Assembly (NCBI RefSeq): GCF_031932625.1
Contig: NZ_JAVSCK010000001.1
Span: 930,001-994,000 of the forward strand
Source: Hwangdonia seohaensis
Lineage (GTDB): Bacteria > Bacteroidota > Bacteroidia > Flavobacteriales > Flavobacteriaceae
Direction of reading: 5' to 3'
Length of the DNA stretch: 64,000 nt
The notes under the pieces were generated by a model, which was given only the letters and a program-made list of their open reading frames with translations, did not search any database and had not been told where the DNA came from. A program made the translations under genes and the position numbers. Within the stretch, counting starts at the first letter, position 1. Each line of letters opens with the position of its first letter. Positions 42,300 to 50,266 of this stretch are shown piece after piece.

Positions 42300-44537
42300 C
42301 TAAAACCAAAACCCTACGTTAAAAAACCAAACGCTTTGTTTGGCTTCGGGCGAATAGCTAAATTTTGCTTGAATGGGCCCGATTAAAGTATCGAGAGCAT
42401 AGCCCAACGCATAGCCGCGATAGTCGGGTAGTGTAAACCATTCGCCGGTATCGAAAATATCGTCATCAACATTAGCCCAATTGCCTTCCAAAGTAATATG
42501 CTGGTTTTTAAATATTTCGTAATCGGCGGTTAAATGAGCCTTCACGTAGCTATTGCCCGTTAAAGCCACAAAATCGTAACCTACAAACGGAATAAAATTA
42601 TTAACCAAATTATTGCCGTAACCACCAAGGGCAAAATTTAAGGATTGTGTAGATTTATCGCCTATTTTAAAACCGCCGCTTGTTTTTAAATTAATCGCTA
42701 ATTTATCCGATACACTAAAGGCGTAACCCATATCTGCTTTGGCCATTGAGAAATCTTCAAACTCGCCGTTAAAACTTGAAGCTAATAAATACATGTGTAA
42801 GTCGCCATTAAAATGCACACCGCGCTTGGGGAAGTATTTATGGTCGTAAGTGTCCAGTTTTAAGGTGCCAAAAGCGCTAAAATAATCGGTGTTTTCAAAC
42901 ACAAATTCGCTATTATTGGTGAGAACTGTTTCGGATTTTATCTCCAAACGTTTATGCTCTGCGCCAACACTAAAGGCGAAATCTTTTTTTATTAGGGTTT
43001 GCAAATAAAATTGATTGGTTTGATCTTGAAAATCGATATCTATTTTATTTAATCCCGTTGTTGCAATTTCATTGTCATCAAAAAACAATTGGGCGTTTAC
43101 GTTTTTATGAAATTGATTAAAGCGAGACCGTACACCAATACTCCAATAAAATCCTTTATCGATTAAATACTCGAAATTATAGCGCACGTTGTCTCCAAAA
43201 ACCAAATCTAAAGATGCGATATCGTTATCAAAAAGAAACCTTTTTTTGGTCACGTTTACTAGCGCTGCGCTTTTGTATAAATCGTCATAATGCAGCCCTA
43301 ATTTTAAAAAGGTGGTAATGTTGGTTTCGTTAACGGTTGCCGTTAAATCGTACCCATCGCTATATTGAGATTTGTTGAATTGGTATTGAAACGCATCAAA
43401 GTTGTTGGTTGCCACCAGGTTGTTAACGCCTTTATAAAATTCTTTAAAAGCTATTTTTTCATTTAATCTCAGCCTCAGTTTACCTAAAACATAAGCCCGT
43501 GTATATTTATCGTTTCCGTTTAGTGTTACCGAATTAATTTTTATAGAATCTTGGGTGTGTAAATTCACTTTAAACTTCGGTTTGTTTTCATCGTATTTCG
43601 ATAAATCCTTCAAAGCATGGATTTTGCCATAAGCTGCCGTTATGCCCCGTTTTATAATTTTTTCGCCTTCGCTAAAAGATACCACGGTAAAATCCGTAAT
43701 ATCGGGTTTTATGTAAATATCGGTTTTTTTGGCCTTTATTCTCATGTCTTTTATGGTCCTAAAGTTGTTGATTTGCAACAATACTTCGGGTGCCGAGGTA
43801 AGCTCTTCTCTATTGGCCAATCCGTCTTGTACATCAACACCAATGATAATATCCATGCCTTTTGCCTTGAGTTCGTCAATAGGATAATTGTTTGCAACGC
43901 CACCATCAATAAGCACTTGATTGTTGATAATTACAGGCTGAAATAACGACGGAAACGCGCCACTTGCCATTATAGATTGGGTTAAATTGCCGCGATCCAA
44001 CATCACCGATTCGCCGGTTTCCACATTGGTGCCAATACAGAAAAACGGAATGGGCAGCTTGCTGAAATCTTCAATTTCGCTTACGTGCAATGTTAATTTA
44101 GACAGTAAACTGTAAGTGTTTTGACCTCTTGAAAGTGCCGACGGCAATTTAATTTTCAACTTATTAAACGGCAGCGTTATGGCGTATCTTTCGGAGTTAT
44201 TGCGCTCGTAAAAGGCTTTGGACGACCTTGGTAAATCGTCGCTTATAATTTTATCGAAATCTACCTTTTTAAAGATGGAATCCAATTGGTTTCCAGAATA
44301 CCCCGATGCGTACAACGCCCCAATAATAGCGCCCATACTTGTGCCGGCAACATAATCTATTTTAACGCCCAAACTATCAATAACCTTAAGCACGCCAATA
44401 TGCGCCAACCCTTTTGCGCCACCGCCACTTAATACCAAACCGACTTTTACATCGTGTTTTTGGGTGGCACGAGCTTGCGCTTTCGCGGAAAGTGACGCGA
44501 TTAGAAATAGGGCAAATATGATTGTTTTATTGTTCAA
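42300..44537 (-). CDS. Patatin-like phospholipase with C-terminal outer-membrane barrel (PlpD-like)
   Basis: This 745-residue protein has a signal peptide cleaved after SAKAQ. The patatin domain has the oxyanion loop SGGGAKGLAHIG, the nucleophile Ser67 in GTSMG, and the catalytic Asp211 in DGGVANN. A POTRA-like segment (about 325-400, VTLNGNDKYTRAYVLGKLRL) leads to a 16-strand BamA-type barrel ending in FWF. This is the type Vd secretion layout. It acts as a lipase or phospholipase at the cell surface. It is monocistronic, with a repeat-rich 158-bp region upstream. Confidence 0.93.
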   Translation of the reverse strand: MNNKTIIFALFLIASLSAKAQARATQKHDVKVGLVLSGGGAKGLAHIGVLKVIDSLGVKIDYVAGTSMGAIIGALYASGYSGNQLDSIFKKVDFDKIISDDLPRSSKAFYERNNSERYAITLPFNKLKIKLPSALSRGQNTYSLLSKLTLHVSEIEDFSKLPIPFFCIGTNVETGESVMLDRGNLTQSIMASGAFPSLFQPVIINNQVLIDGGVANNYPIDELKAKGMDIIIGVDVQDGLANREELTSAPEVLLQINNFRTIKDMRIKAKKTDIYIKPDITDFTVVSFSEGEKIIKRGITAAYGKIHALKDLSKYDENKPKFKVNLHTQDSIKINSVTLNGNDKYTRAYVLGKLRLRLNEKIAFKEFYKGVNNLVATNNFDAFQYQFNKSQYSDGYDLTATVNETNITTFLKLGLHYDDLYKSAALVNVTKKRFLFDNDIASLDLVFGDNVRYNFEYLIDKGFYWSIGVRSRFNQFHKNVNAQLFFDDNEIATTGLNKIDIDFQDQTNQFYLQTLIKKDFAFSVGAEHKRLEIKSETVLTNNSEFVFENTDYFSAFGTLKLDTYDHKYFPKRGVHFNGDLHMYLLASSFNGEFEDFSMAKADMGYAFSVSDKLAINLKTSGGFKIGDKSTQSLNFALGGYGNNLVNNFIPFVGYDFVALTGNSYVKAHLTADYEIFKNQHITLEGNWANVDDDIFDTGEWFTLPDYRGYALGYALDTLIGPIQAKFSYSPEAKQSVWFFNVGFWF

Positions 44538-44565
44538 GTTGTTAATTGTCTTTTTCTTATTTCTG

Positions 44566-44672
44566 CTACGCTACCGCTCGTTTATAACGAGTGGCGGTTT
44601 GATTTTTTTTGTAAGTACTCGTTACAAACGAGCGCTAGCTTTGGGCACTCGCTACAAATGAGCGCTAGCTTT
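44566..44672. repeat. Tandem GAGCGCTAGC intergenic repeats
   Basis: The gap upstream of the patatin gene holds two tandem units, ACTCGTTACAAACGAGCGCT followed by AGCTTT (44617-44642) and ACTCGCTACAAATGAGCGCT followed by AGCTTT (44647-44672). A related hairpin precedes them (ACCGCTCGTT/AACGAGTGGCGGT). Each unit has its own CTCGTT/AACGAG inverted repeat. The function is unknown. Confidence 0.75.
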
Positions 44673-44695
44673 TTAGAGGTTTGTTATCGTTCTTT

Positions 44696-45265
44696 TTATT
44701 TCAGTTTCTTATATTCATCTCTGTACTTCCAAGTTCTTCCATCTAAAAAAACGAATAATAATGCTGCACCAGATCTATGGTTAGAAGCATCAAAAATTAA
44801 ATTTTCGTTCGTTGATAGTGTTATTCGAGTTCTTTTTATATCGATTGCCCCAAATAGATATGGTATCAACAAAAATCCTGTGTTTTTATTTTTCAGATAG
44901 AAATATCCATCTTTTTTAAACTTTCCTTTTAAAGTTCTTTCTCTAAAAACCTTATCATTTTCCAGATAACTAATTTTAATACTTTTATGGTTGAGGCATT
45001 TTAATTCAAAATGATACCTTTTTAATGTGTCTAATTTTAATGTGTCTTTTAAAAGCTTTCGATCTATTTCTCTTAGGAAATTATTATGCTCCCATCGTTT
45101 CTTTTTAATACTATCAAAATTAATATTTGTTGCTTCATATTTTCCATTTAATTTATCGAGACTGCTCTCAGTTAAAAAACCTGGATTAGTAACATCTTTT
45201 TGAAATGTAGCACAACTCTGGACTAATAAAACTAGAATTATTATTTTTAAAATTTTACTTCCCAT
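44696..45265 (-). CDS. Hypothetical lipoprotein
   Basis: This 189-residue lipoprotein has its lipid Cys at residue 18 (LVQSC). No known domain was recognised. The mature part has a SSLDKLNGKYEATNINFDS start, which recalls small META/lipocalin-like strand proteins, and a C-terminal basic segment. The ATG at 45265 overlaps the uvrC stop by 11 bp; starts upstream run through uvrC in another frame and are rejected. Translation is probably coupled to uvrC. Confidence 0.78.
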   Translation of the reverse strand: MGSKILKIIILVLLVQSCATFQKDVTNPGFLTESSLDKLNGKYEATNINFDSIKKKRWEHNNFLREIDRKLLKDTLKLDTLKRYHFELKCLNHKSIKISYLENDKVFRERTLKGKFKKDGYFYLKNKNTGFLLIPYLFGAIDIKRTRITLSTNENLIFDASNHRSGAALLFVFLDGRTWKYRDEYKKLK

Positions 45266-47048
45266 GATAATAATTATAAATCTTTTCCGCACGCGACACA
45301 CCAACCACAGCTTCCAACTCGTCCAATTTGGCATTGGCAACGCGTTTAGCCGATTTAAAATGCCTTAATAGCTCGACAACCGTTTTTTCGCCAATGCCAG
45401 CAATGGTTTCAAGCTCTGTATTTAACGCGGTTTTACTGCGTTTATTTCTATGATGCTCGATACCAAAACGATGCGCTTCGTTGCGCAATTGCTGTATAAT
45501 TTTTAGGGTTTCGCTTTTTTTATCTAAATATAAGGGAATTGGATCGTCTGGATAGAATAATTCTTCCAAACGTTTAGCAATACCGATAATCGCTATTTTT
45601 CCTCTTAAATTTAAAGCATCCAAACTTTTTAATGACGAAGAGAGTTGCCCTTTTCCGCCATCAATAATAATAAGCTGTGGCAAGGGTTGGTTTTCGTCCA
45701 ATAAGCGTTTGTACCGCCGATACACCACTTCTTCCATCGATGCAAAATCGTCTGGCCCTTCAACGGTTTTTATATTAAAATGCCGGTAATCTTTTTTACT
45801 TGGCTTTCCGTTTTTAAATACCACACAGGCCGCCACCGGATGTGTGCCTTGAATGTTGCTATTATCGAAACACTCAATGTGCCGTGGTTCTTCAGAAAGC
45901 CTTAAATCGGCTTTCATTTGTGCCATAATACGGTTTACGTGCCTATCGGGATCTACAATTTTATCTTGTTTAAAACGCTCCATTCTAAAATACTTGGCGT
46001 TGCGCAACGATAAGTCTAAAATATGTTTTTTATCGCCCAATTTTGGCACGGTAACTTTAACAGCGTCGCCTAAATTTACTTTAAAGGGCACATAGATTTC
46101 TTTTGATTTTGAATGGAAACGTTGCCGTATTTCGGTAATGGCCAATTCTAAAAGCTGTTGGTCGGTTTCGTCTAATTTCTTTTTAATTTCCAAGGTGTGC
46201 GACCGGATAATGGAGCCATAAGACAGTTGCAGAAAATTGATATAACCATAACTCTCGTCGCTCATTATGGAAAACACATCAACATTGCTAATTTTAGGAT
46301 TTACAATGGTGGATTTTGCTTGGTAATTTTCCAGAACCTCTATTTTTTCCTTTATTTTTTGAGCGTCTTCAAATTGCATTTTTTTAGCAAATTGTTTCAT
46401 TTGCACTCGAAATTGCTGTAACGAATCTTTAAAATTTCCTTTTAAAATTTCCCGAATGGCTTTTATGTTTTCGTTGTATTCGGCCTCGGTTTCCAAACCT
46501 TCGCAAGCGCCTTTGCAGTTCCCCAAATGGTATTCTAGACAGACTTTATATTTGCCGGCTTGTATTTTTTCTTCGGATAAATGATAGTTGCACGTGCGTA
46601 AATTATAGAGGCCTTTTATTAAATCCAACAGTGTTGAAACGGTTTTCATGCTGGTGTAGGGACCAAAATATTCGCCACCATCTTTAAAAACGCGTCGGGT
46701 TGAAAACACTCTGGGAAAACGCTCTTTTTTTATGCAAATCCACGGGTACGATTTGTCGTCTTTCAGCAGCACATTGTAGCGTGGTTTGTGTTTTTTAATC
46801 AGGTTGTTTTCGAGCAATAAAGCATCGGTTTCGGTATCGACCACAATGTGTTTTATGTTGGCTATTTTTTTTACCAGTACTCGGGTTTTGCCATTGTCGT
46901 GTGTTTTGGTAAAATAGGAACTGACCCTTTTTTTTAGGTTTTTGGCCTTTCCTACGTAAATAATGGTGCCATCGGCATCAAAATATTGATACACACCGGG
47001 AGCATTTGGTAAGGTTTTTAATTGTATGTCTAGTGTAGGTTTACTCAT
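45255..47048 (-). CDS. uvrC: Excinuclease ABC subunit UvrC
   Basis: This 597-residue nuclease of nucleotide excision repair makes both incisions around a lesion. The GIY-YIG domain (PNAPGVYQYFDADGTIIYVG, about 15-34) makes the 3' cut. A cysteine cluster (LRTCNYHL, CLEYHLGNCKGAC) may bind Fe-S or zinc in this family. The UVR helix is around KKMQFEDAQKIKEKIEVLEN, the RNase H-like domain contains ECFDNSNIQGTHPVAACVV, and the C-terminal HhH repeats (IAGIGEKTVVELL) complete it. A TACCTTTG element lies 5 bp before the ATG, suggesting a leaderless transcript. Confidence 0.97.
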   Translation of the reverse strand: MSKPTLDIQLKTLPNAPGVYQYFDADGTIIYVGKAKNLKKRVSSYFTKTHDNGKTRVLVKKIANIKHIVVDTETDALLLENNLIKKHKPRYNVLLKDDKSYPWICIKKERFPRVFSTRRVFKDGGEYFGPYTSMKTVSTLLDLIKGLYNLRTCNYHLSEEKIQAGKYKVCLEYHLGNCKGACEGLETEAEYNENIKAIREILKGNFKDSLQQFRVQMKQFAKKMQFEDAQKIKEKIEVLENYQAKSTIVNPKISNVDVFSIMSDESYGYINFLQLSYGSIIRSHTLEIKKKLDETDQQLLELAITEIRQRFHSKSKEIYVPFKVNLGDAVKVTVPKLGDKKHILDLSLRNAKYFRMERFKQDKIVDPDRHVNRIMAQMKADLRLSEEPRHIECFDNSNIQGTHPVAACVVFKNGKPSKKDYRHFNIKTVEGPDDFASMEEVVYRRYKRLLDENQPLPQLIIIDGGKGQLSSSLKSLDALNLRGKIAIIGIAKRLEELFYPDDPIPLYLDKKSETLKIIQQLRNEAHRFGIEHHRNKRSKTALNTELETIAGIGEKTVVELLRHFKSAKRVANAKLDELEAVVGVSRAEKIYNYYHGK

Positions 47049-47053
47049 TTTCC

Positions 47054-47061
47054 CAAAGGTA
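47054..47061 (-). promoter_or_regulatory. -7 element of uvrC, predicted leaderless
   Basis: On the minus strand TACCTTTG matches TAnnTTTG and is 5 bp from the uvrC ATG, giving a start site at or beside the start codon. Confidence 0.45.
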
Positions 47062-47272
47062 ATTATTTTAATTTTTTAGGACTGAAAATACAATTATATA
47101 AATGTGTTAAACTTTTAATGTAAAATGGTTTTTTGGAATAACTAATTTACTACCTTGCGCCACTTTTTAAAAAACTTAAACAACAAAAGACGGTTGAAAG
47201 TTGATTGAAGTTATTGTGATGACAAACAAGGTTTTAACTTGCGATTGAGCACTGAAAACCGCGGGCTAACCC

Positions 47273-47359
47273 GCGTTAGGGATTGCAGAGGAAAGCCCAC
47301 AGCGAGGCACGAGCGCGGACTTGAAACGGAAAGCCCGACCTTTAGGTAACGCCCAAATT
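47273..47359 (+). repeat. Dispersed intergenic repeat, family B (copy 2)
   Basis: The 323-bp uvrC-rimB gap has no gene. It contains this element: GCGTTAGGGATTGCAGAGG, AAAGCCCACAGCGAGGCACG, AGCGCGGACTTGAAACGG, AAAGCCCGACC, then GGTAACGCCCAAATT. It matches 39369-39479 in the opposite orientation. The AAGCCC...GGACTT arms around GAGGCACGAG form a stem. It ends 13 bp before the rimB-like start codon, so it is likely part of that gene's leader. Confidence 0.8.
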
Positions 47360-47371
47360 ATAAATAAAAAA

Positions 47372-47794
47372 ATGACCAAAAAAGTTATAGGACGTATTGA
47401 TATTGTGGATTTCCCGAAACTGGGCTTGCACAATATTGATGTAAAAATTGATACCGGTGCTTACACATCGGCGATACATTGCTCTGAGATTATTGAAGAG
47501 GGCGAACGCTTGCGATGTATTTTTAACAGCGAGGTGCACAAAAACTTTGGTAAAACCGAAATTGTGTTTAATGAGTTTTGGCGCACCAACGTAAAAAGTA
47601 GTAATGGTTTTAAGGAAAATAGGTATAAAATAAAGTCGGAAGTTATATTTTTTGGAAAGTCTTATAAGATTAACTTAACTTTAAGCACGCGCGAGGATAT
47701 GAAATTTCCGGTGCTTATTGGGAGACAGTTTTTAAAACGAAAATTTTTAGTGGATGTGGATGTTGAAAATGTGTCCTTTAATTTAAAAAAGTAG
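47372..47794 (+). CDS. RimB-like ATP-dependent zinc protease (retropepsin-type fold)
   Basis: This 140-residue protein belongs to the retropepsin-like family that includes RimB, found with RimK. The catalytic triad motif DTGAYTSAIH has the aspartate at about residue 26, and PVLIGRQFLKRKFLVDV is the second family motif. In Pseudomonas, RimB counteracts RimK glutamylation of ribosomal protein S6. The ATG at 47372 is chosen; a start upstream would lie inside the dispersed repeat. It is followed 1 bp later by rimK. Confidence 0.9.
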   Translation: MTKKVIGRIDIVDFPKLGLHNIDVKIDTGAYTSAIHCSEIIEEGERLRCIFNSEVHKNFGKTEIVFNEFWRTNVKSSNGFKENRYKIKSEVIFFGKSYKINLTLSTREDMKFPVLIGRQFLKRKFLVDVDVENVSFNLKK

Positions 47795-47795
47795 A

Positions 47796-48671
47796 ATGAA
47801 TATAGTAATACTCTCTAGAAATGCGCATTTATACTCGACCCAACGTTTGGTTGAAGAAGGTGAAAAGCGCGGGCATAAAGTTGAAGTGATTGACCCTTTG
47901 AAATGCGATATTATAATAGAACGCGAAAAACCCACCATATATTATAAGGACAGATATTTGGATTATGTGGATGCGATAATACCAAGAATTGGAGCTTCGG
48001 TTACCTTTTATGGGTGCGCTGTGGTGCGACAATTTGAGGAAATGGGCGTGTTTACCATTGTAACCTCTGATGCCATACAGCGCTCTAGGGATAAACTGCG
48101 AAGTTTACAACGCTTAAGTAAAGCGGGAATTGGTATGCCAAAAACCGTTTTTACCAATTACTCGCGCGATGTGGAAGAAGTTATAGAACACGTTGGCGGT
48201 ACGCCCGTAATTATAAAGTTACTGGAAGGCACACAGGGTTTGGGTGTGGTTTTGGCCGAAACCAAAAATGCGGCCGAATCGGTTTTGGAAGCCTTTAATG
48301 GCTTGCAGGCCCGTGTTATTGTTCAGGAATTTATAAAAGAGGCCAAAGGTGCCGATATAAGGGTTTTGTTGGTTGACGGACAAGTGGTTGGCGCGATGAA
48401 ACGCCAAGGAAAGGAAGGCGAGTTTAGGTCTAATTTACACCGTGGCGGATCGGCAAATATTATAAAACTGGACCACGACGAACTTAAATTGGCCATGAAT
48501 GCCTCTAAGGCTTTAAAGCTTCCGGTTTGCGGTGTTGATATGTTGCAATCGGCACGTGGGCCATTGCTTTTAGAAGTGAATTCGACACCCGGATTAGAAG
48601 GAATTGAAGGCGCTACCGGACGGAATATTGCCAAAGCTATTATTACTTTTATTGAACGAAACAGACGCTAA
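47796..48671 (+). CDS. rimK: Ribosomal protein S6 L-glutamate ligase RimK
   Basis: This 291-residue ATP-grasp ligase adds glutamate residues to the C-terminus of ribosomal protein S6. The N-terminal domain (VILSRNAHLYSTQRL) and the ATP-grasp motifs are present: SRDKLRSLQRLSKAGIGMP, TPVIIKLLEGTQGLGVVLA, and the metal-binding LLEVNSTPGLEGIEGATG. Together with the preceding gene and the M14-like gene that follows it forms a compact ribosome-modification cluster. Whether S6 in this organism has a suitable C-terminus cannot be checked here. Confidence 0.95.
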   Translation: MNIVILSRNAHLYSTQRLVEEGEKRGHKVEVIDPLKCDIIIEREKPTIYYKDRYLDYVDAIIPRIGASVTFYGCAVVRQFEEMGVFTIVTSDAIQRSRDKLRSLQRLSKAGIGMPKTVFTNYSRDVEEVIEHVGGTPVIIKLLEGTQGLGVVLAETKNAAESVLEAFNGLQARVIVQEFIKEAKGADIRVLLVDGQVVGAMKRQGKEGEFRSNLHRGGSANIIKLDHDELKLAMNASKALKLPVCGVDMLQSARGPLLLEVNSTPGLEGIEGATGRNIAKAIITFIERNRR

Positions 48672-48698
48672 TTTCATTTAATAAATGATATTTGTAAT

Positions 48699-49670
48699 AT
48701 GAGTACCGAAACCAATATACTTACCATTTTAGGCAAACCCATTAAACCGGGAGAGCGCAAAGAAGTGAATTTTGTGGTTGCCAATTTGCACACCTCATCG
48801 CCTGTAAATGTGCCCATTATTATTGAGCGCTCAAAAAAGCCGGGGCCAACGGTTTTATTTACTGCTGGCATACATGGCGACGAAGTAAATGGCGTTGAAA
48901 TTGTAAGGCAGTTAATTGCCAAAGGCATTAACAAACCAAAGTCCGGAACCATTATTTGCATGCCCATCATCAATATTTTTGGGTTTATAAATTTAAAACG
49001 GGAATTCCCCGATGGCCGTGATTTAAACCGAGTGTTTCCGGGGTCTAAAAACGGGTCGTTGGCAAGTCGTGTGGCCCACAAACTAATAACGGAAATTGTA
49101 CCGCATGTAGATTATGTTATGGACTTTCATACAGGTGGTTCGGGACGTTTTAATGCCCCGCAATTGCGTATCGCAAAGGCCAATAAACAGCTTAATGGAT
49201 TGGCAAAGGTTTTTGGTGCACCCTTTGTGCTTTACTCAAAAAATCTAAATAAATCGTTTAGAAATACCTGTTATAAACTGGGTAAGCCTTTGTTGCTTTT
49301 TGAAGGCGGAAAGTCTTTTTATATTGATGATATTGTAACCAATTCCGGTGTTAACGGTGCCAAAAGGGTGTTGCATCATTTGGGCATGTTAAGCTCAAAA
49401 TTTAAGGTGTCTACACCAAAAAAAGATTGTGTTTTTATTGAGGAAAGCAAATGGATTCGGGCTAAATTTTCAGGCATGTTCAAAGCGTCCGTTAAAATAA
49501 ATGCGAAAGTAGAAAAAGGTGATTTGTTAGGTAATATAACCGACCCTTACGGCAAGATGAATTATTTTGTAAAAGCTGACCATACGGGGTATATTATTAA
49601 TGTAAACCAATCGCCGGTTGTGTACCAAGGCGATGCACTTTTTCATATTACCACAAAATTGAAACGTTAA
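48699..49670 (+). CDS. Succinylglutamate desuccinylase/aspartoacylase family (M14-like) protein
   Basis: This 323-residue zinc hydrolase has the family's zinc motifs: GIHGDEVNGVEIVRQL (His and Glu ligands) and VMDFHTGGSGR, with LFEGGKSF near the C-terminal catalytic Glu. The C-terminal domain is a biotinyl-like beta-barrel (AKVEKGDLLGNITDPYG). Family members hydrolyse amide bonds of N-acyl amino acids or gamma-linked glutamate. It follows rimK by 27 bp, and that fixed association suggests it acts on the glutamate tails or their products. This is inference; no enzyme of this subfamily is known to me to have this activity. Confidence 0.9.
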   Translation: MSTETNILTILGKPIKPGERKEVNFVVANLHTSSPVNVPIIIERSKKPGPTVLFTAGIHGDEVNGVEIVRQLIAKGINKPKSGTIICMPIINIFGFINLKREFPDGRDLNRVFPGSKNGSLASRVAHKLITEIVPHVDYVMDFHTGGSGRFNAPQLRIAKANKQLNGLAKVFGAPFVLYSKNLNKSFRNTCYKLGKPLLLFEGGKSFYIDDIVTNSGVNGAKRVLHHLGMLSSKFKVSTPKKDCVFIEESKWIRAKFSGMFKASVKINAKVEKGDLLGNITDPYGKMNYFVKADHTGYIINVNQSPVVYQGDALFHITTKLKR

Positions 49671-49702
49671 AACAGCCAGCTCTCAATTCAAATTAATCAA
49701 GT

Positions 49703-50266
49703 ATGGACAAACCAGCATTACGTAAAAAGTATAAAGCGCTTCGCGAAGATTTATCGCTTAAACAGATAGACGATTTTAGTATGGCTATTGCCAACCAAAC
49801 TTTAAGTTTGCCTATTTGGGAACACACTTTCTACCATATATTTTTATCGATTAAAGAGCTGAAAGAGATTAACACCGATTATATTTTAAACATTCTTTCG
49901 GGGAAAGACAAAAACATTGTCATCTCTAAATGTAAATTTAAAGACACGTCTTTAATCAATTATTTATTGACCGACAATACGGTAATTAAGAAAAGCGCTT
50001 GGGGTATCCCCGAACCTGTTGATGGCATAGAAATTGACGATAAAAAAATAGATGTGGTTTTTGTACCGCTTTTGGCATTTGATAAACAAGGCAATCGGGT
50101 AGGCTACGGCAAAGGATTTTACGATAATTTTTTGGCCAACTGCAAACCGGAAACCATTAAAATTGGTTTGTCCCTTTTTAGTGTTGAAGAGAACATTGAA
50201 GGGATTTACCAAGGCGATATTAAACTGGATTACTGCGTTACGCCAGATACTATTTACACGTTTTAG
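49703..50266 (+). CDS. 5-Formyltetrahydrofolate cyclo-ligase
   Basis: This 187-residue cytosolic enzyme uses ATP to convert 5-formyl-THF to 5,10-methenyl-THF. Family motifs are the N-terminal KPALRKKYKALRE, SAWGIPEP, VFVPLLAFDKQGNRVGYG and the GYGKGFYDNFL phosphate-binding loop. It follows the M14-like gene by 32 bp. Its 3' end overlaps the converging gene at 50263 by 4 bp. Confidence 0.95.
   Translation: MDKPALRKKYKALREDLSLKQIDDFSMAIANQTLSLPIWEHTFYHIFLSIKELKEINTDYILNILSGKDKNIVISKCKFKDTSLINYLLTDNTVIKKSAWGIPEPVDGIEIDDKKIDVVFVPLLAFDKQGNRVGYGKGFYDNFLANCKPETIKIGLSLFSVEENIEGIYQGDIKLDYCVTPDTIYTF

Noticed and set aside
44566..44672. CRISPR array
   Set aside because: Only two units with 4-bp spacing, each an inverted repeat, and no cas genes nearby.
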